Shown piece after piece: positions 7,058 to 14,100 of a DNA stretch of 25,920 nucleotides; within the stretch, counting starts at the first letter, position 1; each line of letters begins with the position of its first letter. Source of the stretch: a virus. The notes below the pieces were generated by a model. The model was not told the DNA's origin, did no database searches, and was given only the letters and a program-made list of their open reading frames with translations. The position numbers and the translations under genes are program-made. The DNA lies in the IMG/VR virus record IMGVR_UViG_3300037117_000081, positions 1-25,920 of that record. One strand, given 5' to 3'.

Positions 7058-7381
7058 ATGCCACCGCCCTACGCGAACCAAGCCGCTGCGCTCGCCGACT
7101 ATCAGGCCAACGTCAACTACGAATACGCCAAGAGCGTTTCGATGGCGCAGGCGTTCGTGACTGCCGGTATGTGCCTGTTGGCGCTCCGGCCCGATGGCGC
7201 GGCCAATCGGGGTACGCAACTCACGATCAACAATCGCACGATCCAAAGTGAGATTGATCGAGCCCGAATCTACATCAATCGCGTTCGGCGCATCGGCTCC
7301 GTGAAGACGCTTGGCGTCGACTCGTCATTTCGCGGTCAAGCCGTCTCTCTATCGAACGACCCGCTTGAGGTGCCCACCTGA
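7058..7381 (+). CDS. small protein at the gpW (head-tail joining) position
   Basis: A 107-aa protein directly before the portal gene, sharing a TGATG junction with it (stop 7379-7381, portal ATG 7381). The N-terminal half is helical (AAALADYQANVNYEYAKSVSMAQAFVTAGMCLLAL). A beta-type stretch follows (RGTQLTINNRTIQSEIDRARIYINRV), then a C-terminal tail. Lambda gpW, at the same place, is also a short protein with helices around a beta hairpin. Sequence identity to gpW is not evident, so the call is positional. The SD (GAGG two nt upstream) is poorly spaced. Confidence 0.5.
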   Translation: MPPPYANQAAALADYQANVNYEYAKSVSMAQAFVTAGMCLLALRPDGAANRGTQLTINNRTIQSEIDRARIYINRVRRIGSVKTLGVDSSFRGQAVSLSNDPLEVPT

Positions 7382-9093
7382 TGGTGCGCGGGGCACCCAA
7401 GCGCGAGACCGTGGCCAGCGCCTTCGCGGGCCTGAAATCCGACTACTTCAAGCAAAAGCGCGAAGAGCGCGAAAAGTCGGACAGCCGCGATACGTCTGGA
7501 GTTGGGGGTGCGAAGGCCGACTATAACGCGGCCAAATACAGCGTCTACCGTCGCAACCGAACCGGCTATCTGGCGATGGGGTCCGGCGCCGACTGGCACT
7601 ACCGGATTGAGTTGCAATATCTGCGGATCATGGAGCAAGCCCGCGACATGGCCCGCAACGACGCCATGATCGGCCAGGGAATCGAGCGGCTGTGCAACAA
7701 CCTTGTCGGCGATGGCTTCATTCTCAATCCGGCAACGGGCGATAAGACGCTCGACGGCGATTTGTTGGGACGGTTCACCGAATGGTCACGTGACGCCGAT
7801 CAATGTGACCTGGCCGGCGAACGCACGTTTCACGACATGGAGTTGGACGTTCCACGGCAGACATTCATTGACGGCGACATTGTGGGCCTGCTCACGCGCG
7901 CCGGATCGATCCAACTTGTCGAAGCCCACCGCCTGCGGACACCGATGCGAACGCGGCGCAATGTAGTGCATGGCGTCCTGATGGACGAAAACCGCAAGCG
8001 GCTCGAATATTGGATCAGCAAGGATGATGTTGACCCGCTCCAGCAAATCAGGCTGGTCAGCCAAGTCGATCGCTATCCGGTGCGCGACGCCGATGGAAAT
8101 CGGCAGGTCGTGCATGTGTTCGACCCCAAGCGCATCAGCCAGACGCGCGGCATGACCGCACTGGCGACGATCTTCGATGAATCGGGCATGTGGCAAGACT
8201 TGAATTTCGCCAAGCTTTGCCAGGCGTTGGCCGTGTCTTGCTTCGGCGTGATTCGCACCCCCGGCAAGGGCTCGGAAGACACCCCGTCGGTCGACCAACA
8301 GTACGGGACGCGCACCACCACGACGCAGCCCGACGGCTCGACCAAGATCACCGAGGCGTTGACGCCCGGGATGCAAATCCAAGCCGAAGAAGGCGAAAAA
8401 GTTGAAGCCTTCTCGCCCAGCGTGCCCAATGCCGAATTCTTCGACCACGCGCATCTGATTCTGACGCTGATTGGAATCAACATCGGACTGCCGCTGGTCA
8501 TGTTCTTGATGGATGCCAGCGAGACCAACTTTTCTGGCTATCGGGGCGCAATCGAAGAGGCGCGTAAGGGCTTCCGCGAGCATCAACGGTGGATCATCGA
8601 GCGGTTCCATTCGCCGGTCTATCGCTGGAAGGTGCGCGATTTCATGGCGCAAGACCCGGCCCTTGAACGAGCCGCCGCCGCGACTGGAATCAACATCTTG
8701 GGCCACGCCTGGCAACCGCGAGCATGGCCCTACATTCAGCCGCTCGAAGATGCGAAGGCCAATCTGCTGCGCGTCACGGGTATGCTCGCCAGCCCGCGAC
8801 GTGTCACCGGAGAAGGCGGTGGCCAATGGGCCGAGCTCGTCAATGAGTGCGTCGAGGATCGAGCCCTTGCGATTCGTCGCGCCAAGGTCGAAGCCGCGAG
8901 CATCAACAAAGAATTCAACGACGGCGCGCCGGTCACTTGGCACGACTGCCTAACGCTGCCGCTGCCGGAGGGCGTGACCATGACGCTGCAACCCGACTCG
9001 GAAAAGCAAGGCGCGGCCGAAAAAGCCCCGCCCAAAAAGACTAACGGAGCGCAACAAAATGGCGCAGCAAGACTCAACGGACATCTCGCTTGA
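7381..9093 (+). CDS. portal protein (lambda gpB type)
   Basis: A 570-aa protein forming the dodecameric portal at the capsid vertex through which DNA is packaged and ejected. The order of segments is that of lambda-type portals. An N-terminal region has ARNDAMIGQGIERLCNNLVGDGF (about 90-113). Then come the wing (FIDGDIVGLL, VEAHRLRTP), a VVHVFDPKRISQTRGM stretch near residue 245 matching the RPGQxRGxP-type segment of the family, the stem/crown helices, and LGINIGLPLVMFLMDASETNFSGYRGAIEEARKGF around 365-400. The C-terminal 40 residues are a Lys/Ala/Gly-rich tail. The size is close to lambda gpB (533 aa). The last 35 nt overlap the protease gene. Confidence 0.88.
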   Translation: MVRGAPKRETVASAFAGLKSDYFKQKREEREKSDSRDTSGVGGAKADYNAAKYSVYRRNRTGYLAMGSGADWHYRIELQYLRIMEQARDMARNDAMIGQGIERLCNNLVGDGFILNPATGDKTLDGDLLGRFTEWSRDADQCDLAGERTFHDMELDVPRQTFIDGDIVGLLTRAGSIQLVEAHRLRTPMRTRRNVVHGVLMDENRKRLEYWISKDDVDPLQQIRLVSQVDRYPVRDADGNRQVVHVFDPKRISQTRGMTALATIFDESGMWQDLNFAKLCQALAVSCFGVIRTPGKGSEDTPSVDQQYGTRTTTTQPDGSTKITEALTPGMQIQAEEGEKVEAFSPSVPNAEFFDHAHLILTLIGINIGLPLVMFLMDASETNFSGYRGAIEEARKGFREHQRWIIERFHSPVYRWKVRDFMAQDPALERAAAATGINILGHAWQPRAWPYIQPLEDAKANLLRVTGMLASPRRVTGEGGGQWAELVNECVEDRALAIRRAKVEAASINKEFNDGAPVTWHDCLTLPLPEGVTMTLQPDSEKQGAAEKAPPKKTNGAQQNGAARLNGHLA

Positions 9094-10408
9094 GATTGGG
9101 GCGATTCGGTCGCTCGTGCCGCGCATCGCCGATTATTTCGGCGTGTGGGCGATGCACCCCGAGACGCTGTTGGCTGCTGCCTACCACGTCCAGAACATGG
9201 ACCTGCGCAGGCATATCGAGGCCAACGCCGGGGGCAGCTATTCGCAGGGCCGCTACGGTGTTGAGTCGGGCGGCATTGCGGTGATCGAAGTGGCCGGCAC
9301 GTTGATGAAATCAGCAAGTTCGGTCGGCGATGCCTCATCGACGATCGACCTGCGAAAGCAAGTCCGAACTGCCGCCCAAGACCCAGACATTACGGCGCTC
9401 CTACTGCGGATCGACAGCCCCGGCGGCACAGTTTCCGGCACGAAAGACTTGGCGGACGAGGTACGCAACGCCACGAAGGCAAAGACGGTCTACGGCTACA
9501 TCGAAGATATGGGCGCCAGCGCCTCGTACTGGGTTGGCAGCCAATGCACGAAGCTTTTCAGCAACGACACGGCCACCATCGGCTCCATCGGCACGCTGTT
9601 GGTAGTCGAGGAAAGAGAGGGAAAAGTCCATGTTATTTCCACTGGCAGCTACAAGGGAGCTGGAACTCCCGGATCAAAAATCACTGAGGAACATATTGCA
9701 GAGTGGCAGCGCAACGTCAATGCCCTCAACGAGCACTTCCTGCAAGGTGTCTCCACCGGTCGCGGGCTCTCTCTCGCCAAAGTCCGGGAGCTTGCCGACG
9801 GCCGAGTGCATATCGGACTCGAAGCCAAAAACCTCGGGCTGATCGATGCCGTTCAGTCCTTCGACGAAACACTTTCACAACTTCAAGCGCAAGGGAGCCA
9901 AGCTATGGCCGCGACCACGGACCCCGTCTCCGCCACGATTCACCAACTGCGCGACGCCTGCCCTGGCGCCGATTCTGCATTCCTGTTGGGGCAACTTGAG
10001 GCCGGCGCGACCGTCTCGACGGCGCAAAAAGCCTGGATGGTCGAGCAGAACAAGCAGCTCACCGCCGAAAAGAAGGCCCGAGAAGAGGCCGAAGCGATTA
10101 TCAAGCGTCCCAAGGCCAGGCCAGGCGTCCGGCCCCTCAGCAGCGGCAAGCGCGCCAAGACCAAGCCGGACGACGAAGAGGAAGGCGACCCGGAGGACGA
10201 GGACATGGACGGCGGAGGCGAATGCACGCCCGAGCAGTTCACCGGGGAAATTCGCCGGCAGATGGCCCGTGGCGCCAATCGAGCCACGGCTGTCAAAGCC
10301 GCCGGCCGTCGATTCCCGGATTCGCACAAGGCTTATTTGCTGGCGACCAACAAAAAGAAGGTCCACGCGAAAATCAACGATCGCTTCGACGACGACTTGG
10401 ATGATTGA
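9059..10408 (+). CDS. S49-family head maturation protease (lambda gpC type)
   Basis: A 449-aa protein. Residues 70-265 form a ClpP/SppA-like Ser-Lys peptidase. LLLRIDSPGGTVSG (114-127) gives the oxyanion strand, GASASYW (152-158) carries the likely nucleophile S154, and TGSYKGAGTP (195-204) carries the likely general base K199. In phages these enzymes process capsid, portal and scaffold during assembly. Residues 283-449 form a separate Lys/Glu-rich region that can be made alone from an internal start (see 9905-10408), as lambda Nu3 is made inside C. GGAG lies nine nt before the ATG, which overlaps the portal gene by 35 nt. Its place between portal and decoration/capsid genes matches lambda. 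Confidence 0.87.
   Translation: MAQQDSTDISLEIGAIRSLVPRIADYFGVWAMHPETLLAAAYHVQNMDLRRHIEANAGGSYSQGRYGVESGGIAVIEVAGTLMKSASSVGDASSTIDLRKQVRTAAQDPDITALLLRIDSPGGTVSGTKDLADEVRNATKAKTVYGYIEDMGASASYWVGSQCTKLFSNDTATIGSIGTLLVVEEREGKVHVISTGSYKGAGTPGSKITEEHIAEWQRNVNALNEHFLQGVSTGRGLSLAKVRELADGRVHIGLEAKNLGLIDAVQSFDETLSQLQAQGSQAMAATTDPVSATIHQLRDACPGADSAFLLGQLEAGATVSTAQKAWMVEQNKQLTAEKKAREEAEAIIKRPKARPGVRPLSSGKRAKTKPDDEEEGDPEDEDMDGGGECTPEQFTGEIRRQMARGANRATAVKAAGRRFPDSHKAYLLATNKKKVHAKINDRFDDDLDD
9905..10408 (+). CDS. nested scaffold protein (Nu3-like, in-frame internal start)
   Basis: The in-frame ATG at codon 283 of the protease gene is preceded by AAGGGAG with a 7-nt gap, a better ribosome site than that of the protease itself. 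The 167-aa product would have a helical N-terminus (VSATIHQLRDACPGADSAF), a charged helix (LTAEKKAREEAEAIIK), a basic/Pro linker, an acidic block (EEEGDPEDEDMDGGG) and a basic C-terminal domain (EIRRQMARGANRATAVKAAGR). Length and composition suit an internal scaffold with a capsid-binding basic C-terminus. In lambda, Nu3 arises in the same way from the 3' end of C. Expression as a separate product is inferred from the ribosome site and synteny. Confidence 0.6.
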   Translation: MAATTDPVSATIHQLRDACPGADSAFLLGQLEAGATVSTAQKAWMVEQNKQLTAEKKAREEAEAIIKRPKARPGVRPLSSGKRAKTKPDDEEEGDPEDEDMDGGGECTPEQFTGEIRRQMARGANRATAVKAAGRRFPDSHKAYLLATNKKKVHAKINDRFDDDLDD

Positions 10409-10470
10409 ACCGGGTCGGCGCTGAGTCACCCAAACCATTTACCGCACATTTTTTGCAAAGGTAGCAAGCC

Positions 10471-11334
10471 ATGACAATGGGACAAGGTTTTGAAACCCCC
10501 GTGATTACCCTGCCGCAGTCGGGCGGTTTTTCGCCTTATCTGCGAGTCGTCCTTTCCGGCGGCACGCTGGCTCTGGCTGGCGCGACCGATCGAGAAATCG
10601 GGACGATTGCCCTGCCGGTTCCGGCAACCGGCGTGGGCTCTGGAACCACCGCTGCGGTCCTGACGAACGGCAGCGAGGGGCCGCCCTACATGGTGGCCAA
10701 TGGTGCCATCTCGCAATTCGCGTCCGTCTACGGCGCGGCGGGAGGCAAGGTCTCGGCCACGCCCAACGGCAACTTCATCGGCATCGCACTCACCGCCACC
10801 GCCAACGACGGCGAATGGGTGATCGTGTTGCGCACGAAAGGCGGCCAGCAATACTTGTTCTCGAATGTTGCTGCGAGCACCGCGCTGACCGGGATTGCGG
10901 CCAATACGGCGACGATCTTCGATCAGAATTACACCCTGCCGGCAAATCTGCTCAAGGCTGGCGATCTATTGAAGATCGTCGCGCAAGTGATCATGACGGC
11001 CGTTCACTCGACCGATACGCAGCAATTCAATCTGAAAATCGGCTCGACGGTCCTGATCGGCGATGTCGCGGCCAATCCGACGACCAATGACATCTTTTTG
11101 GCGGAATTCACTCTCCAGGTCCGCACTGCGGGCGCGACTGGAACGTGCGTCGGCACCGGTCTAGTGACCCGTGGAACGCCGGGGACCGCGACCGCGACGC
11201 CAGGAATTCTTGCGAGCACCACGCTCAACACGACCATTGCCCAGCAAATCGGCGTTTGGGACACGTGCAGCGTGCTCAATGGCGGCAACTCCGCGCGTCT
11301 CGACGTGTTGACCATCGAAAGGATTGCGAGCTAA
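10471..11334 (+). CDS. capsid decoration protein fused to a second beta-rich domain
   Basis: A 287-aa protein in the lambda gpD position, far longer than gpD (110 aa). Residues 1-121 resemble DUF2190-type or gpD-like decoration proteins: an N-terminal arm, then VYGAAGGKVSATPNGNFIGIALTATANDGEWVIVL with the typical G-V/I-A pattern. Residues 128-287 are a second domain (FSNVAASTALTGIAANT, NYTLPANLLKAGDLLKI, LKIGSTVLIG, RLDVLTIERI), Thr/Ala/Gly-rich with alternating hydrophobics, like jelly-roll domains at the surface-exposed end of phage structural proteins. AAAGG lies nine nt before the ATG. The second domain probably projects from the capsid and may bind glycans or host surface (inference). 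Confidence 0.65.
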   Translation: MTMGQGFETPVITLPQSGGFSPYLRVVLSGGTLALAGATDREIGTIALPVPATGVGSGTTAAVLTNGSEGPPYMVANGAISQFASVYGAAGGKVSATPNGNFIGIALTATANDGEWVIVLRTKGGQQYLFSNVAASTALTGIAANTATIFDQNYTLPANLLKAGDLLKIVAQVIMTAVHSTDTQQFNLKIGSTVLIGDVAANPTTNDIFLAEFTLQVRTAGATGTCVGTGLVTRGTPGTATATPGILASTTLNTTIAQQIGVWDTCSVLNGGNSARLDVLTIERIAS

Positions 11335-11352
11335 CGACGAATTGATGTGACA

Positions 11353-11460
11353 CCCGGAAGGTGCGGGGCCGAGCCGACGGGCGACGCCCCGATATTTTCA
11401 CCTGCCGAGTGTCTTACCCGTAAATCAAAACGCCTTCCGGGGGATCAATAAGGAATCCCC
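11353..11460 (+). promoter_or_regulatory. structured 5' leader of the capsid gene
   Basis: Three pairings are visible. CCCGGAAGG (11353-11361) pairs with CCTTCCGGG (11433-11441). Within that loop CGGGGC (11364-11369) pairs with GCCCCG (11386-11391). Next to the start codon GGGGAT (11440-11445) pairs with ATCCCC (11455-11460), leaving the SD AAGGA (11450-11454) in its loop. The first and third share bases 11440-11441 and so compete slightly. The layout suggests an mRNA stability or translation-control leader for the most abundant protein; the function is inferred. Confidence 0.45.
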
Positions 11461-11462
11461 AC

Positions 11463-12449
11463 ATGGCCGGTCCCTCAGCATCTACAGCCGTCAATCGATG
11501 GGAGCTCTCCATGCCGTTCATGGAGTTCGACCTCGAAATGAACAAAAAGTCCTACGTCGGACACAAGGTTCTTGTGCCCCGGCCGGTAGGCATTCAGGCC
11601 GCCAGCGTCGGCAAGCTCAAGCCCGAATTCTTGCTCGCGCAGATGGATACCAAGCGCTCTCCCGGCGCTGGCTATAAGCGCGGCGACTTCCAGTTCGATT
11701 CATTCTCCTACGCGACCGAGGAATATGGCGAAGAGGAGCCGCTGGACGATCGCCAGGTTGCGATGTACGCGGACATTCTCGACGCGGAGACGATCCACTC
11801 GGCCCGCGCTGCGAGTTTCGTGCTCGATCACTACGAACGCGATTGCGCCTCGACGCTCTACAACACCACCACGTTCACCGGGGCTCTTACCGCTGCGGTG
11901 GCCGCCAAGTGGAACGATTGGGTGAACGCCACGCCGATCCAAGACATCGTCGTGAACCGCGAAAAGGTCATCGTCAACAGCGGTCTCGTTCCGAACACGT
12001 TGCTGATTAACAGCTATCAGTTCTGGAATCTGGTGAACACGGCTCAGATCGTGGATCGGATCAAGTACACCGAAACGGCCACGCAAACGGAAGTTGCCGG
12101 CCAACTGGCGGCCGTGCTTGGCGTCGAACAGGTCATTGTCGCCGGCGCTCTGACCAACACCGCCGCCACCCCCACCGCAGCCGCAATCTCGCGCATCTGG
12201 TCAAACAGCTACGCGATGCTCTGCTGCGCGGCGAAAACCGAGGATCCTCAAGAGCCCTGCATCGGCCGCACGTTCATGTGGACGGGCGATGGTCCGGGCG
12301 CGCCGGGAACCGACGAGCAGTTGGCTCTCATCATGGAAGAGTACCGGGAAGAGAAGGTACGCGGCAGCGTGTTTCGTGGTCGCAACGACCGAGAAATCGT
12401 GTTGATGTATGCGGCGGCCGGCCTGCTGCTGACCGGGGTGATTGCTTGA
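11463..12449 (+). CDS. major capsid protein (HK97 fold, lambda gpE position)
   Basis: A 328-aa protein, near the length of lambda gpE (341). There is no long N-terminal delta domain, which fits a separate scaffold made from the protease gene. Recognisable HK97-fold segments are the E-loop region with YATEEYGEEEPLDDRQVAMYAD (about 83-104), the spine helix (LDAETIHSARAASFVLDHYERDCASTLYN), the P-domain strand VIVNSGLVPNTLLINSYQFWNLVN and the A-domain region with EVAGQLAAVLGVEQVIVAGALTNTA. The motif EYGxEEPxDDRQ recurs in capsid proteins of diverse siphoviruses. AAGGA lies eight nt before the ATG, in the loop of a leader hairpin. It follows the decoration gene, as in lambda. Confidence 0.85.
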   Translation: MAGPSASTAVNRWELSMPFMEFDLEMNKKSYVGHKVLVPRPVGIQAASVGKLKPEFLLAQMDTKRSPGAGYKRGDFQFDSFSYATEEYGEEEPLDDRQVAMYADILDAETIHSARAASFVLDHYERDCASTLYNTTTFTGALTAAVAAKWNDWVNATPIQDIVVNREKVIVNSGLVPNTLLINSYQFWNLVNTAQIVDRIKYTETATQTEVAGQLAAVLGVEQVIVAGALTNTAATPTAAAISRIWSNSYAMLCCAAKTEDPQEPCIGRTFMWTGDGPGAPGTDEQLALIMEEYREEKVRGSVFRGRNDREIVLMYAAAGLLLTGVIA

Positions 12450-12471
12450 TGTTGTGAATTCATCGGTCCGC

Positions 12472-12511
12472 CTCGTCGGGCGCTGGCACCGCCTACCAGT
12501 CGCTCGACGAG
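12472..12511 (+). other. long hairpin after the capsid gene
   Basis: Arms 12472-12486 and 12496-12511 pair over about 15 bp with one G-U wobble and one bulged T (12500) around a 9-nt loop; the outer seven pairs (CTCGTCG with CGACGAG) are perfect. No T-run follows, so it is not an ordinary intrinsic terminator. It lies 23 nt after the capsid stop and could protect the 3' end of a processed capsid mRNA or slow polymerase (inference). Confidence 0.55.
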
Positions 12512-12530
12512 CGCGCCGTTTAGGCCAGAC

Positions 12531-12890
12531 ATGACCGACTACGACAGCTTATTCGCCCAAATGGGCGTACCGATTCTGGAAGAAAAATTCGGTGAACCGC
12601 TCATTTACTTCCCGCGCGGCAAGTCGCCACGGCCCATCACTGGCACTGTTGAGCGCGGCGAAATCGAGCAAGTGTCGGGCCAGGACAATGTATTCGCGCA
12701 AAGACTCACGGTGTCTGTCCCCAATAGCGCCGCAGGGATATGGAGCGGGGACATCGACACCGGCGGAGACGAGATTGAGGTTGCCCTGCGGCTCGGTGCA
12801 ACGGATGCGGCCTTTGGGCCGAAGCGACGACGAATCGCGCGGCTAGTCAGCGATCATTCGGGAATGACGGTTTTCGAGGTTGACGGCTAA
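12531..12890 (+). CDS. head-tail joining protein (lambda gpFII position)
   Basis: A 119-aa protein, the size of lambda gpFII (117 aa) and in the same place after the capsid gene. The N-terminus (MTDYDSLFAQMGVPILEEKFGEPLIYFPRG) followed by a beta-rich body (ITGTVERGE, NVFAQRLTVSVP, DEIEVALRLG, RIARLVSDHSGMTVFEVDG) is the pattern of small phage head-completion/stopper proteins. In virions these sit under the portal and seal the capsid until a tail attaches. It directly abuts the next gene (TAA then ATG). The family call is from pattern and position. Confidence 0.65.
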   Translation: MTDYDSLFAQMGVPILEEKFGEPLIYFPRGKSPRPITGTVERGEIEQVSGQDNVFAQRLTVSVPNSAAGIWSGDIDTGGDEIEVALRLGATDAAFGPKRRRIARLVSDHSGMTVFEVDG

Positions 12891-13415
12891 ATGGACGATT
12901 CGGCGCTCACCATCACGGCTACCTTCGAGGTCGGCAGCGACCTGGCCAGCGCCATCGCTCCAGACTCATCCGCCGGCAACAAGGCAATCGGCGGCGGGAT
13001 CAAGGTGGCCGCCCTTTCGGCGGCGATCGTGAAGCGATTCTGGATCACGGAATCGAATTTGGCACCGTTCCTCGCCCGCTGCTGCCCGAACGGGGTTTTC
13101 AAAGGCGATGCGAGCGTTCGCAGCGCCAAGCGGATTAAGGTGCCGCTCAAATACTTCGTCGCCCGAAAGACCGATCGTGGCGTCTCTGTGAGCATCGACC
13201 GCAACCGTCCGGCGCGGTTCGTGCTGGGCGGCTTCGGCATCGACGACAGATACTTGGGCAATAACGTGTTTCAGCGGCGCGGAGCGGAGCGTTTGCCAAT
13301 CCACAAGGTAGGCGGCAAGCAACTTTGGGCAATGATCGTCGCGTCTGGCGCCGTCGGCCCGCAGCCTGATTCTCCCACGCTTCGAGTGCTCGGCCTGGCG
13401 GGGGACATCGAATGA
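12891..13415 (+). CDS. tail completion protein, gpZ-like
   Basis: A 174-aa protein. An N-terminal helical part (LASAIAPDSSAGNKAIGGGIKVAALSAAIVKRF) is followed by RIKVPLKYFVARKTDRGVSVSIDRNRPARFVLGGFG (81-116) and VFQRRGAERLPIHKVGG (126-142). The last motif, V-F-x-R-x-G-x-x-R-L-P-I-x-K, is the most typical feature of the prophage minor tail protein Z family, which helps finish the tail end that meets the head. Its neighbours (FII-like before, U-like after) are those of lambda Z. It starts right after the previous stop and overlaps the next gene by 4 nt (ATGA). Confidence 0.75.
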   Translation: MDDSALTITATFEVGSDLASAIAPDSSAGNKAIGGGIKVAALSAAIVKRFWITESNLAPFLARCCPNGVFKGDASVRSAKRIKVPLKYFVARKTDRGVSVSIDRNRPARFVLGGFGIDDRYLGNNVFQRRGAERLPIHKVGGKQLWAMIVASGAVGPQPDSPTLRVLGLAGDIE

Positions 13416-13924
13416 GCGCCGTTCCAGTAATTGAAGGCATTGCCCTAATCATCGTCCAGCGGATGAAGGCCCTCACAATCGTCAACGGCTATGCCTTCGA
13501 TGTCGGGGAAGTGTCTCGGCCGACCAATACCGCGAGCGTTCCCAAGGGCGTAGATAAGGCCGTCATGATCCTCCAGCGTGACAAGGAATCGTTCGCGGAC
13601 ATCGAGGCAAACTCATTCGTCAGCGGGTTCCGGCAAGTGTTCGAGGTGACCATCTTCGACATCCCAAGCAATAAGGACGTTTCTCCGGTCGACACACGAA
13701 TCAACCTGGTGGAGTCAGAGGCGATCATTGCGTTGACGCTCGGAAAAGACCCCGACGCTAACTGGCAGCAGTTCGTCGACAACGGCGATGCGCTGGCGGT
13801 CGACTCGCGGATCGCCGCCGCGCGACGCATCCCGAGCGCCGATGGAATTTTCTCAGGCGTGATTATTGATTACGAGGTCGATTACCGCACCCCGGCGAAC
13901 GACCCGTACACCGCACTCGGCTAA
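13412..13924 (+). CDS. tail terminator, gpU-like
   Basis: A 170-aa protein. The opening (VPVIEGIALIIVQRMKALTIVNGYAFDVGEVSRP) is typical of siphovirus tail-terminator proteins: a helix, an N-G-Y turn and the first strand of a beta sheet. Strands RQVFEVTIFD and GVIIDYEVDYR follow. Such proteins form the hexameric ring that stops tail-tube growth at the tape-measure length and docks to the head. It overlaps the gpZ-like gene through an ATGA junction, and a terminator-bearing intergenic region separates it from the tail-tube gene. The lambda homologue in this slot (U) is 131 aa. Confidence 0.72.
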   Translation: MSAVPVIEGIALIIVQRMKALTIVNGYAFDVGEVSRPTNTASVPKGVDKAVMILQRDKESFADIEANSFVSGFRQVFEVTIFDIPSNKDVSPVDTRINLVESEAIIALTLGKDPDANWQQFVDNGDALAVDSRIAAARRIPSADGIFSGVIIDYEVDYRTPANDPYTALG

Positions 13925-13962
13925 TTGAAAGAAAAACCGGAACCAGAAAACCAAAACAAGGG

Positions 13963-13981
13963 GCCGCCCACACCGGGCGGC
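13963..13981 (+). other. short GC hairpin before the tail-tube gene
   Basis: A perfect 7-bp stem (GCCGCCC at 13963-13969, GGGCGGC at 13975-13981) with a 5-nt loop and no T-run. It precedes the terminator at 14048-14087 in the same 176-nt intergenic region and may be part of a larger leader structure. Confidence 0.5.
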
Positions 13982-14047
13982 GTCATCGACCGGGTTGAAA
14001 GCGGGATTGATCCCCCGTTAGACAGCCCAAACCTGTTGCTGCCCGTT

Positions 14048-14087
14048 GGGGGGCCGCGCGATGTGCGTGCGGCTCCCCATTTTTTTT
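14048..14087 (+). terminator. intrinsic terminator directly upstream of the tail-tube gene
   Basis: The arms 14048-14060 and 14066-14078 pair over 13 bp with two G-U wobbles and a 5-nt loop, followed by A and eight T (14080-14087). This is a textbook rho-independent terminator on the plus strand. Only 13 nt separate the T-run from the ATG at 14101, too few for a new promoter, so tail genes must be expressed by read-through or antitermination. Confidence 0.8.
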
Positions 14088-14100
14088 AAGGGCCAGCAAC

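Noticed and set aside
7786-8943. 385-codon minus-strand frame inside the portal gene
   Set aside because: Antisense shadow of a conserved portal; composition is Arg/Gly/Val-rich as expected for reverse-frame translation.
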